Assembly: GCA_039516895.1 (NCBI GenBank)
Contig: CP154437.1
Coordinates: forward strand, 744,001-808,000
DNA from: Campylobacter coli
Lineage (GTDB): Bacteria; Campylobacterota; Campylobacteria; Campylobacterales; Campylobacteraceae
DNA: 64,000 nucleotides
Direction of reading: 5' to 3'
In this document: positions 47,230 to 55,440 of the stretch, in pieces
Numbering within the stretch: position 1 is the stretch's first letter
Layout: each line of letters opens with the position of its first letter
The notes under the pieces: model-generated
The model's database searches: none
What the model saw: the letters and a program-made list of their open reading frames with translations, nothing else
What the model was told of the DNA's origin: nothing
Program-made: the position numbers and the translations under genes

Positions 47230-47381
47230 TGATATATAATTACAAATACTCTCTTGGAATCTATGTTAATGATTGGGGCTTTATGATGGGCAGTGAGGGA
47301 AACCCTCATGTGTTCTTAGGACTAAAAAGAGAGCAAGTGCATTGTGGCGATATGCAAATAAAAAACACAATATATAAATAA
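47229..47381 (+). CDS. Short frame of 50 residues, possibly a gene remnant
   Basis: MIYNYKYSLGIYVNDWGFMM and onward, ending at TAA 47379-47381. The ATG overlaps the stop of the preceding gene (TAATG), the arrangement used by real genes around it, but composition and length suggest the remnant of a longer frame. No domain is recognised. Confidence 0.35.
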   Translation: MIYNYKYSLGIYVNDWGFMMGSEGNPHVFLGLKREQVHCGDMQIKNTIYK

Positions 47382-47403
47382 ACTTGATTTTAAAGATAAA
47401 GCT

Positions 47404-47421
47404 TATAATGTGCTTTATAAT
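47404..47421 (+). promoter_or_regulatory. Two tandem TATAAT boxes
   Basis: TATAAT occurs at 47404-47409 and again at 47416-47421, the second preceded by TGCT. The second is only 13 bases from the ATG at 47434, so the first is the more likely -10 for that gene. Confidence 0.35.
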
Positions 47422-47433
47422 ATAGGAGTTTAA

Positions 47434-47856
47434 ATGGGAGATAGTATTACGCTTTCTATTTTTGTAGGTTCATTGCTATCCATTGCTGTTATCACAAAAT
47501 TTTATCTTATAGCTTTATCTGTGCTTATTGTCTTTTCTATTTTAAATTATTGGATTAAGATTAATATAAAAGAATTTGTAAAATCTTATTTTTTAATATC
47601 TTTTATTATCTTTTTTACAGCTATTGTTATCGTATTTTATCTTACTTATGATCTTGAAACTTCTAGGGGACTTGTATTACTTGGTCCTCCAGAAGTTGAA
47701 AAATTATCACCACAAGAATATAAAGCACATAATTATTTTAAATTTTTAACCTTTACAACTATGTTTTTTTTGGCAATCACTTTTTTATACTCCCTTGTTT
47801 ATTACAAGCTTATTTATTTAAATGTTATAGCACAGGAGAAAAACGCAAAAAATTAA
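47434..47856 (+). CDS. Multi-pass membrane protein, probably frameshifted at its end
   Basis: A 140-residue protein with about four hydrophobic segments and a short GPPEVEKLSPQEYKAHNYFK loop. It ends in an A-rich tract (near 47838-47852). In a different frame across that tract the sequence continues as KRKKLSWFIGFACNPILMAG and reaches a stop at 47916-47918, which looks like another membrane segment. The original protein was therefore probably ~160 residues. Function is unknown; an immunity role is conceivable given its neighbours. Confidence 0.5.
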   Translation: MGDSITLSIFVGSLLSIAVITKFYLIALSVLIVFSILNYWIKINIKEFVKSYFLISFIIFFTAIVIVFYLTYDLETSRGLVLLGPPEVEKLSPQEYKAHNYFKFLTFTTMFFLAITFLYSLVYYKLIYLNVIAQEKNAKN

Positions 47857-47955
47857 GTTGGTTTATAGGGTTTGCGTGTAATCCTATATTAATGGCGGGT
47901 GTGTATGTGATGTATTAAAATCTTTAAAGACTACCAAAAAATTTAATATATTTGA

Positions 47956-47961
47956 TATAAT
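47956..47961 (+). promoter_or_regulatory. -10 box for the toxin-like gene
   Basis: TTTGATATAATATT holds TATAAT 31 bases before the ATG at 47992, in a T-rich spacer. Confidence 0.5.
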
Positions 47962-47991
47962 ATTTATTTATCTTAAATATTTAGAGAAAAA

Positions 47992-49401
47992 ATGAATAGA
48001 GAATTATTTATAACAAGACTTGCATTTATAAACAATGATGAAATAAATAAAATAAATAAAAATTCATCTATTACATATTTAAAAGCCTTATATCAATGTG
48101 AAAATTCCATAGCTGTAAATTATGATGAAGAAGAGCTTTTCACCTAAAGCACTACTATCACTCACAGCTTTGATCCTGAGGAGGGCTTAGGAGAACAAAG
48201 TAAAAATCAAATAGAGTTAAAAGAAGCTAGATTAAGAATGTATTATAAAGAACACAAATATCAAAAAGACAATCTTTTAATCACTAATTTATATCTAAAC
48301 GATACCCTATATCAAAACGAACAAGGTTTAGATAAATTAGAATTATCTAAAAATGATTTATTCAATTTAAATGATATTAATGTACTAAATACTCTTAAAC
48401 AAGACTTTAGTAAAGATTATGAATTTAAAGAATTAAATCTTAGCTTTGATACTAATTTAATCAAGCTTTATTTCATTATCCCCAAAAACATTGCCAAAGT
48501 TTATAAAAGTGCTTATAAAGAATTTAAAAACAAAGATCTAGGAGCAGGGTATTTTACACAGCTACATGAATATGATAAAATCATTAAAAATTCTTTAGAA
48601 GATAAGAAAGAATTAAACGAATATCATTTAACTTTTTTAACTCCTTCTAAAATGCAAAAGATTGATTTTGAAATTGCAAAAGGTTTAGATGAGTGGCTTG
48701 ATAATGAAAATGTGTGTTGCTTTAATGTTTATACTAAGGATTATTTTAACGCAAATAATAAAGATATGCTTATAAGTGATAATATAAAAGATGATACAAA
48801 TACCACACAAGCTCACATCAATGAAAACTATAACAATACTCAAGAAATCATCCCTGATAATGTTATAAGAATACAAACACAAGATGGCAGTGGAGAGTTT
48901 ATCGAGATAGTATTTGATGAATTTAAAGAATGGGAAAAATCATCAAGCGGAGCCATAAAGCCTTTATTTACCCCATTAGAAGGTATAGTGGAAGATATTT
49001 CAAATTCACTTGAAAATGTCAGCATTATCGGTGATACCTTAGCAATGCTTGGCGCAGTGAAAAATCCCAAAAATGCAAAAAATATTATTAAGAAAAAATC
49101 ATTGACAAAGGATGAAATTTTAAATGAAATTAAAAAATTAAAAAAATCTCACAATAGAATTTATTTAGTAGATGATATAAATGAATTGATGGTTTTATGG
49201 GACAAGTTAACAAAAAATTATCAAAAAGAAATAGTGGAAACAAATAGTAAAAGAATTAGAATTATAAGAATTTTAGAAGATGACACAAGATTAATGTTGA
49301 GAAATTATTCAAGCAACAAAAGTGACAATATGCCCACGATAGATACTAAAATTAATAATAAAGATTATAAAATACATATTAATAACCTAGGAAAACCTTA
49401 A
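47992..49401 (+). pseudogene. Probable polymorphic toxin-like protein, broken by an in-frame stop
   Basis: A single frame runs from ATG 47992 to 49401 except for one TAA at 48145-48147 (after EEELFT; resumes STTITHSFDPEEG). The intact downstream frame can start at ATG 48238 and gives 387 residues. The N-terminal half is unrecognised. The middle has DGSGEFIEIVFDEFKEWEKS and a hydrophobic linker; the last ~120 residues (from KKKSLTKDEILNEIKKL) end in RIIRILEDDTRLMLRNYSS and PTIDTKI, a pattern like C-terminal toxin modules of polymorphic toxins (from memory). A 195-residue gene overlaps its stop, as immunity genes do. The function call is tentative. Confidence 0.5.
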
Positions 49402-49988
49402 TGAAATTTAAAGTTTTAGAAACTATAAATGCAGAATTATTTCCACAATGGGATGTCTTGCTTGATTTGCATATAAATTCATTTCTTGATATATTTTCCA
49501 CACATAAACAAGTAAATAAAAATGATATAACAGAGATTATAGAGTATAGTTTTTTATGCGATTTCTTAGAATGTAGTGATTATGCAGAATTTTTTATGAT
49601 TTTTAACCTTTATACAAAAGATTATCAAGGTGAATTTGTAAAAGTATTTACAAAATTATTTCTACATGATTTAATTGATTTTTATATAAACGATGAAAAA
49701 CAAAATACATTATCAGCTTATACTAAAGATAAAGATAAAAATTGGAAATATTTTTTAGATAATTATATCAATAAAGAGTGTTTTTATATAGATGATTTTT
49801 GTATTGCTTCTTGGGATATTCCAAGTAGTTGGAATAAATATAATATTAATGCAATTATTACCCCCAAAGGCACAAAATATTTTAATGAAATCTTAGCTCC
49901 TAAATTTTATAACAAATACAAAGATTTAGAAGTAGAGATTGATGATAAGGGTAATATTATAAGATGGATAGGAAAGATTAATAGATGA
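49401..49988 (+). CDS. Possible immunity protein, unknown family
   Basis: A 195-residue soluble acidic protein (MKFKVLETINAELFPQWDVL; later WDIPSSWNKYNINAIITPKG and a C-terminal DLEVEIDDKGNIIRWIGKI). No signal peptide and no motif I know. It starts in the stop codon of the toxin-like gene (TAATG). Tight coupling and small acidic character fit an immunity protein; the call rests on context. Confidence 0.5.
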   Translation: MKFKVLETINAELFPQWDVLLDLHINSFLDIFSTHKQVNKNDITEIIEYSFLCDFLECSDYAEFFMIFNLYTKDYQGEFVKVFTKLFLHDLIDFYINDEKQNTLSAYTKDKDKNWKYFLDNYINKECFYIDDFCIASWDIPSSWNKYNINAIITPKGTKYFNEILAPKFYNKYKDLEVEIDDKGNIIRWIGKINR

Positions 49989-50029
49989 GTTTATTTGGAT
50001 TTTACATTGGATTTTACAAAGGATAAATA

Positions 50030-51315
50030 ATGAGCGAAACTTATGAGATTTATACACCCAATGGATTAACATTAGATGTGGAAAAAGATACCAATAAAAT
50101 ACTATTTAAAGAAAATATTAAACCCACAGGCAATTATACTCAAGAATATTCCAAAGCGGTTTTTGAATCTTATTATATTATGAAAAACTCCCCTACAAAG
50201 ACTATCAACCAATATATCTAGATCCTAACTTTTATACAGGGCAAAAATCCACTTTGCTTGAATTTAAAGAATGGCAAAGCATATATTTAAAAGATCCCAT
50301 TAAAGGAGCTATAGCTCCTTGGACTAAAGCAGAAAAAGCTTATTATAAATCTTTAAAAACTAAAAGAGAAAGATATAAATATTTAATTATAAGAAGTGGA
50401 CTTAGAAGTACTGTTATAGATATACCTTATGAAGCATATTGTAATGTAGATGAAAAAGGAAATTTAATCAATGAAGAATACGCCTATATTTATGATGAAG
50501 TTAACAATAATAAAGAAACCCTAAAATCTTCTCTTTTTAGACAAGAATGGGGTATAGCAGCAGGAATACTAGGAAAACCTGAATATTTTGTGCGTTCTAA
50601 AAATCATGGCTTTAATGCTAGAATGATACAATGTTTTATTTTATATATTCAACTCACAGGTGGAGGATATGAAGAATTAGGTATAAAAAGAGGAATTTAT
50701 AATTATGCTGATAATCTTTTAGAAATAGGTATAGGTATGGCAGGGATACATAAAAATCCTTTAAGGGCTAAATTGGTAAAAGATTTAGCTAAAACTATAC
50801 AGCCTGATGAATTTGGTATGCTACCTTTTTTAGATGAGATTATGGGAGTAAATTGGGTGATTGATTTAAATCGATATAAATTTGCTCTTGATGAAGAAGG
50901 TAGAATCATTTGGGCTTTATATAATGATATTGAAAAAGGTAAATTAAAAGATCCAAGAGATGTGGATTCTACTTCTGAAAGCAGGAAAGAATTTGATGAT
51001 GCTATGGATGGATACGAAAATGGAATGGTAACTAGATTTGATGTAGATACTCCAAATGAATGGAGTGAACAACAAGCTGCTTTAGATAGAGATACTTTAG
51101 TATTAAGTGCCAAACTCGCAGCCCTCACTCCTCCTCAAGGTTATCCTAATGCTCCAAGATACTATAGCCCTGAAAGACTAGAAATTATTTATAAAAGACA
51201 TAAGCTTGATAAACTCCTTGATCCAAGAATCCCTGCTATTTATAGATATAATTTCCCAAGGGAACTTAGAGCTAAGATACTAGCTTATGCTAAAGAACAT
51301 AATATCAAAGATTAA
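50030..51315 (+). pseudogene. Unknown accessory protein gene split by a frameshift
   Basis: The first frame (50030-50221, MSETYEIYTPNGLTLDVEKD) ends soon after VFESYY. The frame used from 50254 can be read back to the same point as YYEKLPYKDYQPIYLDPNFY, so one gene of about 425 residues has been split near 50170-50185 in the repeat-like TATTATATTATG. The larger part (353 residues from ATG 50254) has no recognised domain: it is soluble, rich in Tyr and Lys, with GGGYEELGIKRGIYNYADNLLE and a C-terminal PRELRAKILAYAKEHN. The phrase FKEWQ near its start echoes FKEWEKS of the toxin-like protein upstream. Function unknown. Confidence 0.55.
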
Positions 51316-51338
51316 ACCACAAAAGAAAGGAAAAACAA

Positions 51339-52109
51339 ATGCAAAAAACACTTCAAATCGATTTAGAAAAAAGAAAAGCTTTAGAGAATTTTAAAAATCT
51401 AGCTTTATTAGGATTAGGCGGAACAATGCTTTTAAATTTAAAAGAACAGCCTTTAGATTTTAATCAAGAATTAACTTATATAAATACTTATGATAAGTAT
51501 TTAAACTTAAAGCTTGATTCTTTTTATATCCCTTCTACGCTTTTATCTTTACTTCAATTAACTCAAAAAAGCAAAGAAGCTTTTTATATCAATGTTTTAA
51601 TCAATAGTGATACATACTATAAAAACCCTTTATTACAATATGCTATCACTCAAAAACAAGAACAAGAAAATGTCGTTTATGCTTTAAAGAATGATGAAAA
51701 TCTTAATACTTCTTTTACTAATCTTAATGCTTTAAAATTAGCTTTAGAAGAAAAGAATTTTTATCTTAATTTTATAGACTTAAACAGCAAAGAAAGTCTT
51801 TTAAATTTTTATAATCTTTTATTGAAGGATAAAAATTTAAATTCTTATTTTTATTTTAAAGATAATCATTTTTATATCCATGAAAAAAAGATTCAAAATA
51901 TTGAAAATCAATACATGGATTTAGATTTTAAAATGAATTTAGGACTTTATTTAAAACTTCTTAATAATTTTAAGACTTTAAATAAATTTGAACTCATAAA
52001 GATTTTAGAAGCTTTAACGCAAAATAATATTAAGACTTTATATTTAAAGTCAAACAAGGATAAAGCTTATACTCTTACTTCAATGTTGATGAATTTAAGG
52101 GTGAGGTGA
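51339..52109 (+). CDS. Unknown leucine- and asparagine-rich protein
   Basis: A 256-residue protein starting MQKTLQIDLEKRKALENFKN with a short hydrophobic patch (ALLGLGGTMLLNL). The rest is very rich in Leu, Asn, Lys and Tyr, mostly helical, with no motif I recognise. AAAGGAAA precedes the ATG. It follows the frameshifted gene by 23 bases and ends 26 bases before the 15 bp tRNA-like repeat. It may be a domain cut from a longer secreted protein. Confidence 0.55.
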   Translation: MQKTLQIDLEKRKALENFKNLALLGLGGTMLLNLKEQPLDFNQELTYINTYDKYLNLKLDSFYIPSTLLSLLQLTQKSKEAFYINVLINSDTYYKNPLLQYAITQKQEQENVVYALKNDENLNTSFTNLNALKLALEEKNFYLNFIDLNSKESLLNFYNLLLKDKNLNSYFYFKDNHFYIHEKKIQNIENQYMDLDFKMNLGLYLKLLNNFKTLNKFELIKILEALTQNNIKTLYLKSNKDKAYTLTSMLMNLRVR

Positions 52110-52135
52110 GGATAATAAACTAAAAAATTAAAGTA

Positions 52136-52150
52136 GTGCGCTCAAGAGGA
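52136..52150 (+). repeat. 15 bp copy of the tRNA-Arg 3' end (candidate att site)
   Basis: GTGCGCTCAAGAGGA is identical to 53391-53405, the 3' acceptor/T-arm end of the tRNA-Arg gene, in the same orientation. Tyrosine integrases commonly leave such copies at the far end of an element. The two copies enclose 1.25 kb holding only the metallopeptidase pseudogene. Confidence 0.6.
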
Positions 52151-52261
52151 ATTTATAAGATAAAGATTTATATGTAAAAGTTTTTCGCGCATACTTTAAT
52201 TGTTATTTTGTTTTTTTTAATGAATAAAAGTAGGTTTGGCTTATGATTAAGAGGTTTTTTA

Positions 52262-53282
52262 AATAAGATACATATTCATTCTTGGAGAGATTTATAAAGA
52301 GATGAAATCAAGGGAAAAGTTGATCCTGTGTTTAATAGGGTATTGTAAGGAGAAAGTATAGATACTATCAGACAAGAATTTATAGATATAGCAGAAGGGT
52401 TTTTTACTAAAGAAGATGTAGAATATTTAGGGCATATTAATATTTATCCTACTGCTTTACCTAAAAATGGAAATCAATTTGATACTTTTTCCACCTTCAC
52501 TCATGAGCTTTTTCATGCTTTGGGTATGCTATCTTTAATCAGTAATTGTGAGGGAAATTTAGGAGAATGTTTTATTGATGGTTTTTTAAACATTTTTAGT
52601 GATCATTTGTATATGATGAGCAAAAGCTCAAGTGGAGATGAGAATAGTTAAAACCCAAGCAAAGGGGATTATTTAGATATGGCTCATATTGAGCTTGATA
52701 ATTCTTTAATGAGTCACCAAAGTTGGCGTAATTATAACTTCTATATGGAAGCAGAATTAGCCTTGCTTCAGGATTTAGGCTATGTTTTTGATAGAAAACT
52801 TTATTATGGGATTCTATTTATGAAAACGATATTTAAAACTGGTAAAGCGATCATGGTTATTATGGCTAGAAAAGATGGCAAATAGCTTATAAGAGAATAC
52901 AATCCTACAGAATACGGAGTGGGTTTGCATATCTATGGTAGCAATAACACAGCCACTCAAAACCATGATATTTTATCTAGTGGTGTAGCTGTAAGTGGTA
53001 TTCGCATAGGAAACTAATAACCAATTGATTGTAGCCAATGGTGCTAAGGTTTATACCTTGGGAGATTATTCTAACACTTTGCTAATCGCTTATGGAAAAG
53101 ATCATGTTATTGATCACAATGGAGAACTAAAAGTCACAGGTAAAGAGAGTATAGCCATCAATATAGATTTTGGGGATAATAGTTTAGGCAATACCGAAGA
53201 ATATCGTGTGGCTCTTATATGCATAAAATTTAAAGATAATATAGACTTTAGTACCAAACTTGAAGTAGGGGCTAAATTTTAG
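52262..53282 (+). pseudogene. Broken zinc metallopeptidase, autotransporter-passenger-like
   Basis: A coding frame runs from about 52262 to 53014 with stops at 52295, 52346, 52649, 52883 and 53015; a shift then continues it at 53025-53282. Recognisable parts are HELFHALGM (HExxHxxG zinc site, ~52503-52530), [20 protein letters not shown], the blade-like GVGLHIYGSNNTATQNHDIL and VIDHNGELKVTGKESIAINI. The order metallopeptidase then beta-helix-like repeats resembles the passenger of large Campylobacter autotransporters (from memory). No C-terminal barrel follows. It is clearly dead, yet the frame between stops is well kept. Confidence 0.6.
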
Positions 53283-53388
53283 TCAAACACAAATATCAAT
53301 TCTTTTTTAAGCAGGTGTAATATAATTAGATTTTTTTATAAAAAGCTATTAAGTGAGATAAATTGAAATGAATGATATTAAGAAGTAA

Positions 53389-53465
53389 TGGTGCGCTCAA
53401 GAGGATTCGAACCTCTGACCTTTTGAACCGCAATCAAATGCTCTATCCAGCTGAGCTATGAGCGC
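53389..53465 (-). tRNA. tRNA-Arg (anticodon GCG)
   Basis: The minus strand folds as a 77-base tRNA: acceptor GCGCTCA paired with TGAGCGC, D-loop TAGCTCAGCTGGATAGAGCA, anticodon stem TTTGA/TCAAA around loop TTGCGGT (anticodon GCG, codon CGC, arginine), T-arm AGAGGTTCGAATCCTCT and encoded CCA. Its 3' end faces the accessory region, and 15 bases of it are repeated at 52136. tRNA-Arg genes are known integration sites for Campylobacter elements. Confidence 0.95.
53391..53405 (+). repeat. tRNA-Arg copy of the 15 bp direct repeat
   Basis: Partner of 52136-52150; lies within the tRNA 3' end, so it would be the regenerated attachment half that keeps the tRNA intact. Confidence 0.6.
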
Positions 53466-53491
53466 ATCTTTTTTGTATTTTTAAAGATGTA

Positions 53492-53497
53492 ATTATA
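53492..53497 (-). promoter_or_regulatory. -10 box for tRNA-Arg
   Basis: Plus-strand ATTATA reads TATAAT on the minus strand, 27 bases upstream of the tRNA 5' end. Confidence 0.45.
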
Positions 53498-53520
53498 TAA
53501 AAATTTTTCTTAAAATTAGG

Positions 53521-54291
53521 TTATTTGCTTAAGATCTTATCTTCAAATTCTAATTCTTTTTTTCTTTTTTTACGATAAATAATCAAGCTACTTAATAAAA
53601 TAAAACATATAAGAGCAAAAACATACCAAGTTGCATTCTTGACATTGCTTAAAAACAAATCATTAGTATTCATACCAAAAAAACCCACTATTAGATTAAG
53701 AGGTAAAAATATTGCAGATAATATGCTTAAAAAATATAAGCTTTGATTTATTTTTTCATTTTTAATCGCACTCATTAGTAAATGAAGTTCATTCAGTCTA
53801 GTAATCATTTCTTTATTGTTTTTTAATGCAATTCCAACAGCAAAATTAATCGGCTTTAAAGCTTTTTTATGCGGACTCGTTCCCGCTAGTGAGCTTAAAG
53901 CTTCATCAAGCAAGGAGATATTTTTTAAGTTTTTATTGATTTTTTGTTTTAGGATAAAGCTTTTCTTGAAAAAATTTTTAATCAAATTGCCCTTTAAAAG
54001 TATATTTTCTTTGCGCTCTAGAATGTACTCAAAGTGGGTATTTTCATTTTTATAATCCTCTAAAATAGTGCGAATGGTACTTAAAAAATCATTTAAAGAA
54101 AAGGGTTTAAATTGAGTATCTTCAAGTTTAAATATTTTATCATCCTCAAATCCAAAAACACTAAAATTTCCCTTTTTAGTTTTTGGGTTGTAAGAATTTA
54201 AAATCAAAATTTTTTGCCCTAAAAAATCCATATATAAGGTATTTAAATTTTTATTTGCAAGAAATTTACTTAAATTCTCATCACATACCAT
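53521..54291 (-). CDS. CorA-like metal ion transporter family protein
   Basis: A 256-residue protein with the CorA C-terminal layout: a long helix, then a membrane segment ending in GMN ([18 protein letters not shown]) and a second membrane segment, then a lysine-rich tail. It is shorter than typical CorA (~320) and the cytoplasmic N-terminal domain is diverged, so it may belong to the ZntB-like side of the family. The cation is unknown. It overlaps tgt by 11 bases. From memory this is Cj1011. Confidence 0.8.
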   Translation of the reverse strand: MVCDENLSKFLANKNLNTLYMDFLGQKILILNSYNPKTKKGNFSVFGFEDDKIFKLEDTQFKPFSLNDFLSTIRTILEDYKNENTHFEYILERKENILLKGNLIKNFFKKSFILKQKINKNLKNISLLDEALSSLAGTSPHKKALKPINFAVGIALKNNKEMITRLNELHLLMSAIKNEKINQSLYFLSILSAIFLPLNLIVGFFGMNTNDLFLSNVKNATWYVFALICFILLSSLIIYRKKRKKELEFEDKILSK

Positions 54292-55411
54292 TAGTTAGCC
54301 TTTTGGCGTAAAATTCGTATTTAAATTTTTTAAATTCAGACTTTTTTATCGCCTCTCGTGCTTGCGCTACTAGGGTTAGATAATAATGTAAATTATGCAA
54401 GCTAGCTAAGCGAAAAAAGGTTAATTCTTTGGCTTTAAAAAGATGATTTAAATATCCGCGTGAGAAATTACGACAAGTATAGCATGAGCATTCATTATCA
54501 ATGCTTTCATGATCATTGATAAATTCAGCTCTTTTGATATTAAATTTGCCGAAATTTGTAAAAAAAGTCCCATTTCTAGCATTTCTAGTAGGCATAACAC
54601 AATCAAACATATCCACCCCTCGTTCTATGTTTTCAACCAAATCCTCAGGAGTTCCAACCCCCATAAGGTAGCGGGGGCGATTTTCATCTAAAAAAGGATT
54701 TAAATTTTCCACAGTTTCATACATAAGAGCATTTTCTTCACCTACACTAAGTCCTCCTATAGCAAGTCCATCAAAATCCATTTCATTGAGAGCTAAAGCG
54801 CAGCGCTTGCGTTCTTCATAGTCGATTCCCCCTTGTATGATTCCAAAAATATTTTGTTTTAAACCTAGTCCTTGAATTTGCATTTGTTTGTGATAATCAA
54901 TCGCCTCTTTTGCCCATTTTATAGTCCTATCTACTGATACTTTAATACGTTCTTTTGTGGCAGGAAGAGCGATAAGATCATCTAGTATCATCATAATATC
55001 GCTGTTTAAATCATATTGGGTGTCTAATACACTTTTAGGAGTAAATAAATGTTTAGAACCGTCTATATGGCTTTTAAATTCTATACCATCTTGAAAATGT
55101 TTAGAATTAGCAGAAAGTGAAAAAGCTTGAAAACCACCGCTATCAGTAAGAAAACTTCTATCGAAATTTGTAAAGCCATGCAAGCCACCAAAGTGCTTTA
55201 CGATTTTAGAACCGGGTCGTAAATACATATGATAAGTATTTGCTAGGATGATTTTTGCATTAAGCTTTTCTTTAAGATCGATAGCATCAAGGCTTTTTAC
55301 AGCGCCCACTGTGCCTACTGGCATAAAAATAGGGGTTTCAAAAGTGCTGTGAGCTGTTGTTATCTCACATACTCTAGCTAGGTTGTCTTTATGCTTTAAT
55401 TTAAATTCCAT
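54281..55411 (-). CDS. tgt: tRNA-guanine transglycosylase
   Basis: A 376-residue enzyme that swaps guanine 34 for preQ1 in GUN-anticodon tRNAs, on the way to queuosine. Motifs are [11 protein letters not shown] (general-acid Asp), [16 protein letters not shown], the nucleophile region [11 protein letters not shown] and the zinc site CSCYTC followed by HNLHYY. Full length. It is divergent from the TrkA-C protein gene across a short AT-rich gap. Confidence 0.96.
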   Translation of the reverse strand: MEFKLKHKDNLARVCEITTAHSTFETPIFMPVGTVGAVKSLDAIDLKEKLNAKIILANTYHMYLRPGSKIVKHFGGLHGFTNFDRSFLTDSGGFQAFSLSANSKHFQDGIEFKSHIDGSKHLFTPKSVLDTQYDLNSDIMMILDDLIALPATKERIKVSVDRTIKWAKEAIDYHKQMQIQGLGLKQNIFGIIQGGIDYEERKRCALALNEMDFDGLAIGGLSVGEENALMYETVENLNPFLDENRPRYLMGVGTPEDLVENIERGVDMFDCVMPTRNARNGTFFTNFGKFNIKRAEFINDHESIDNECSCYTCRNFSRGYLNHLFKAKELTFFRLASLHNLHYYLTLVAQAREAIKKSEFKKFKYEFYAKRLTNGM

Positions 55412-55440
55412 TTGTTATAATTTCCTTTTTGGAGTGCAAA

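Larger units (their letters stand above)
45725..53388. mobile_element. Accessory island at tRNA-Arg, decayed
   Basis: About 7.7 kb between the Cj1012c-like gene and the 3' end of tRNA-Arg. From memory these neighbours adjoin closely in C. jejuni NCTC 11168. It contains lipoproteins, truncated genes, one gene broken by an in-frame stop, one broken by a frameshift, a toxin/immunity-like pair and a multiply broken metallopeptidase gene. A 15 bp copy of the tRNA 3' end at 52136 is a candidate attachment site. No integrase, transposase or phage structural gene is visible, so mobility is now lost or was borrowed. Confidence 0.6.

Noticed and set aside
45725-53388. Integrase or transposase for the tRNA-Arg island
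   Set aside because: No frame or fragment in the region shows tyrosine recombinase, serine recombinase or DDE motifs.
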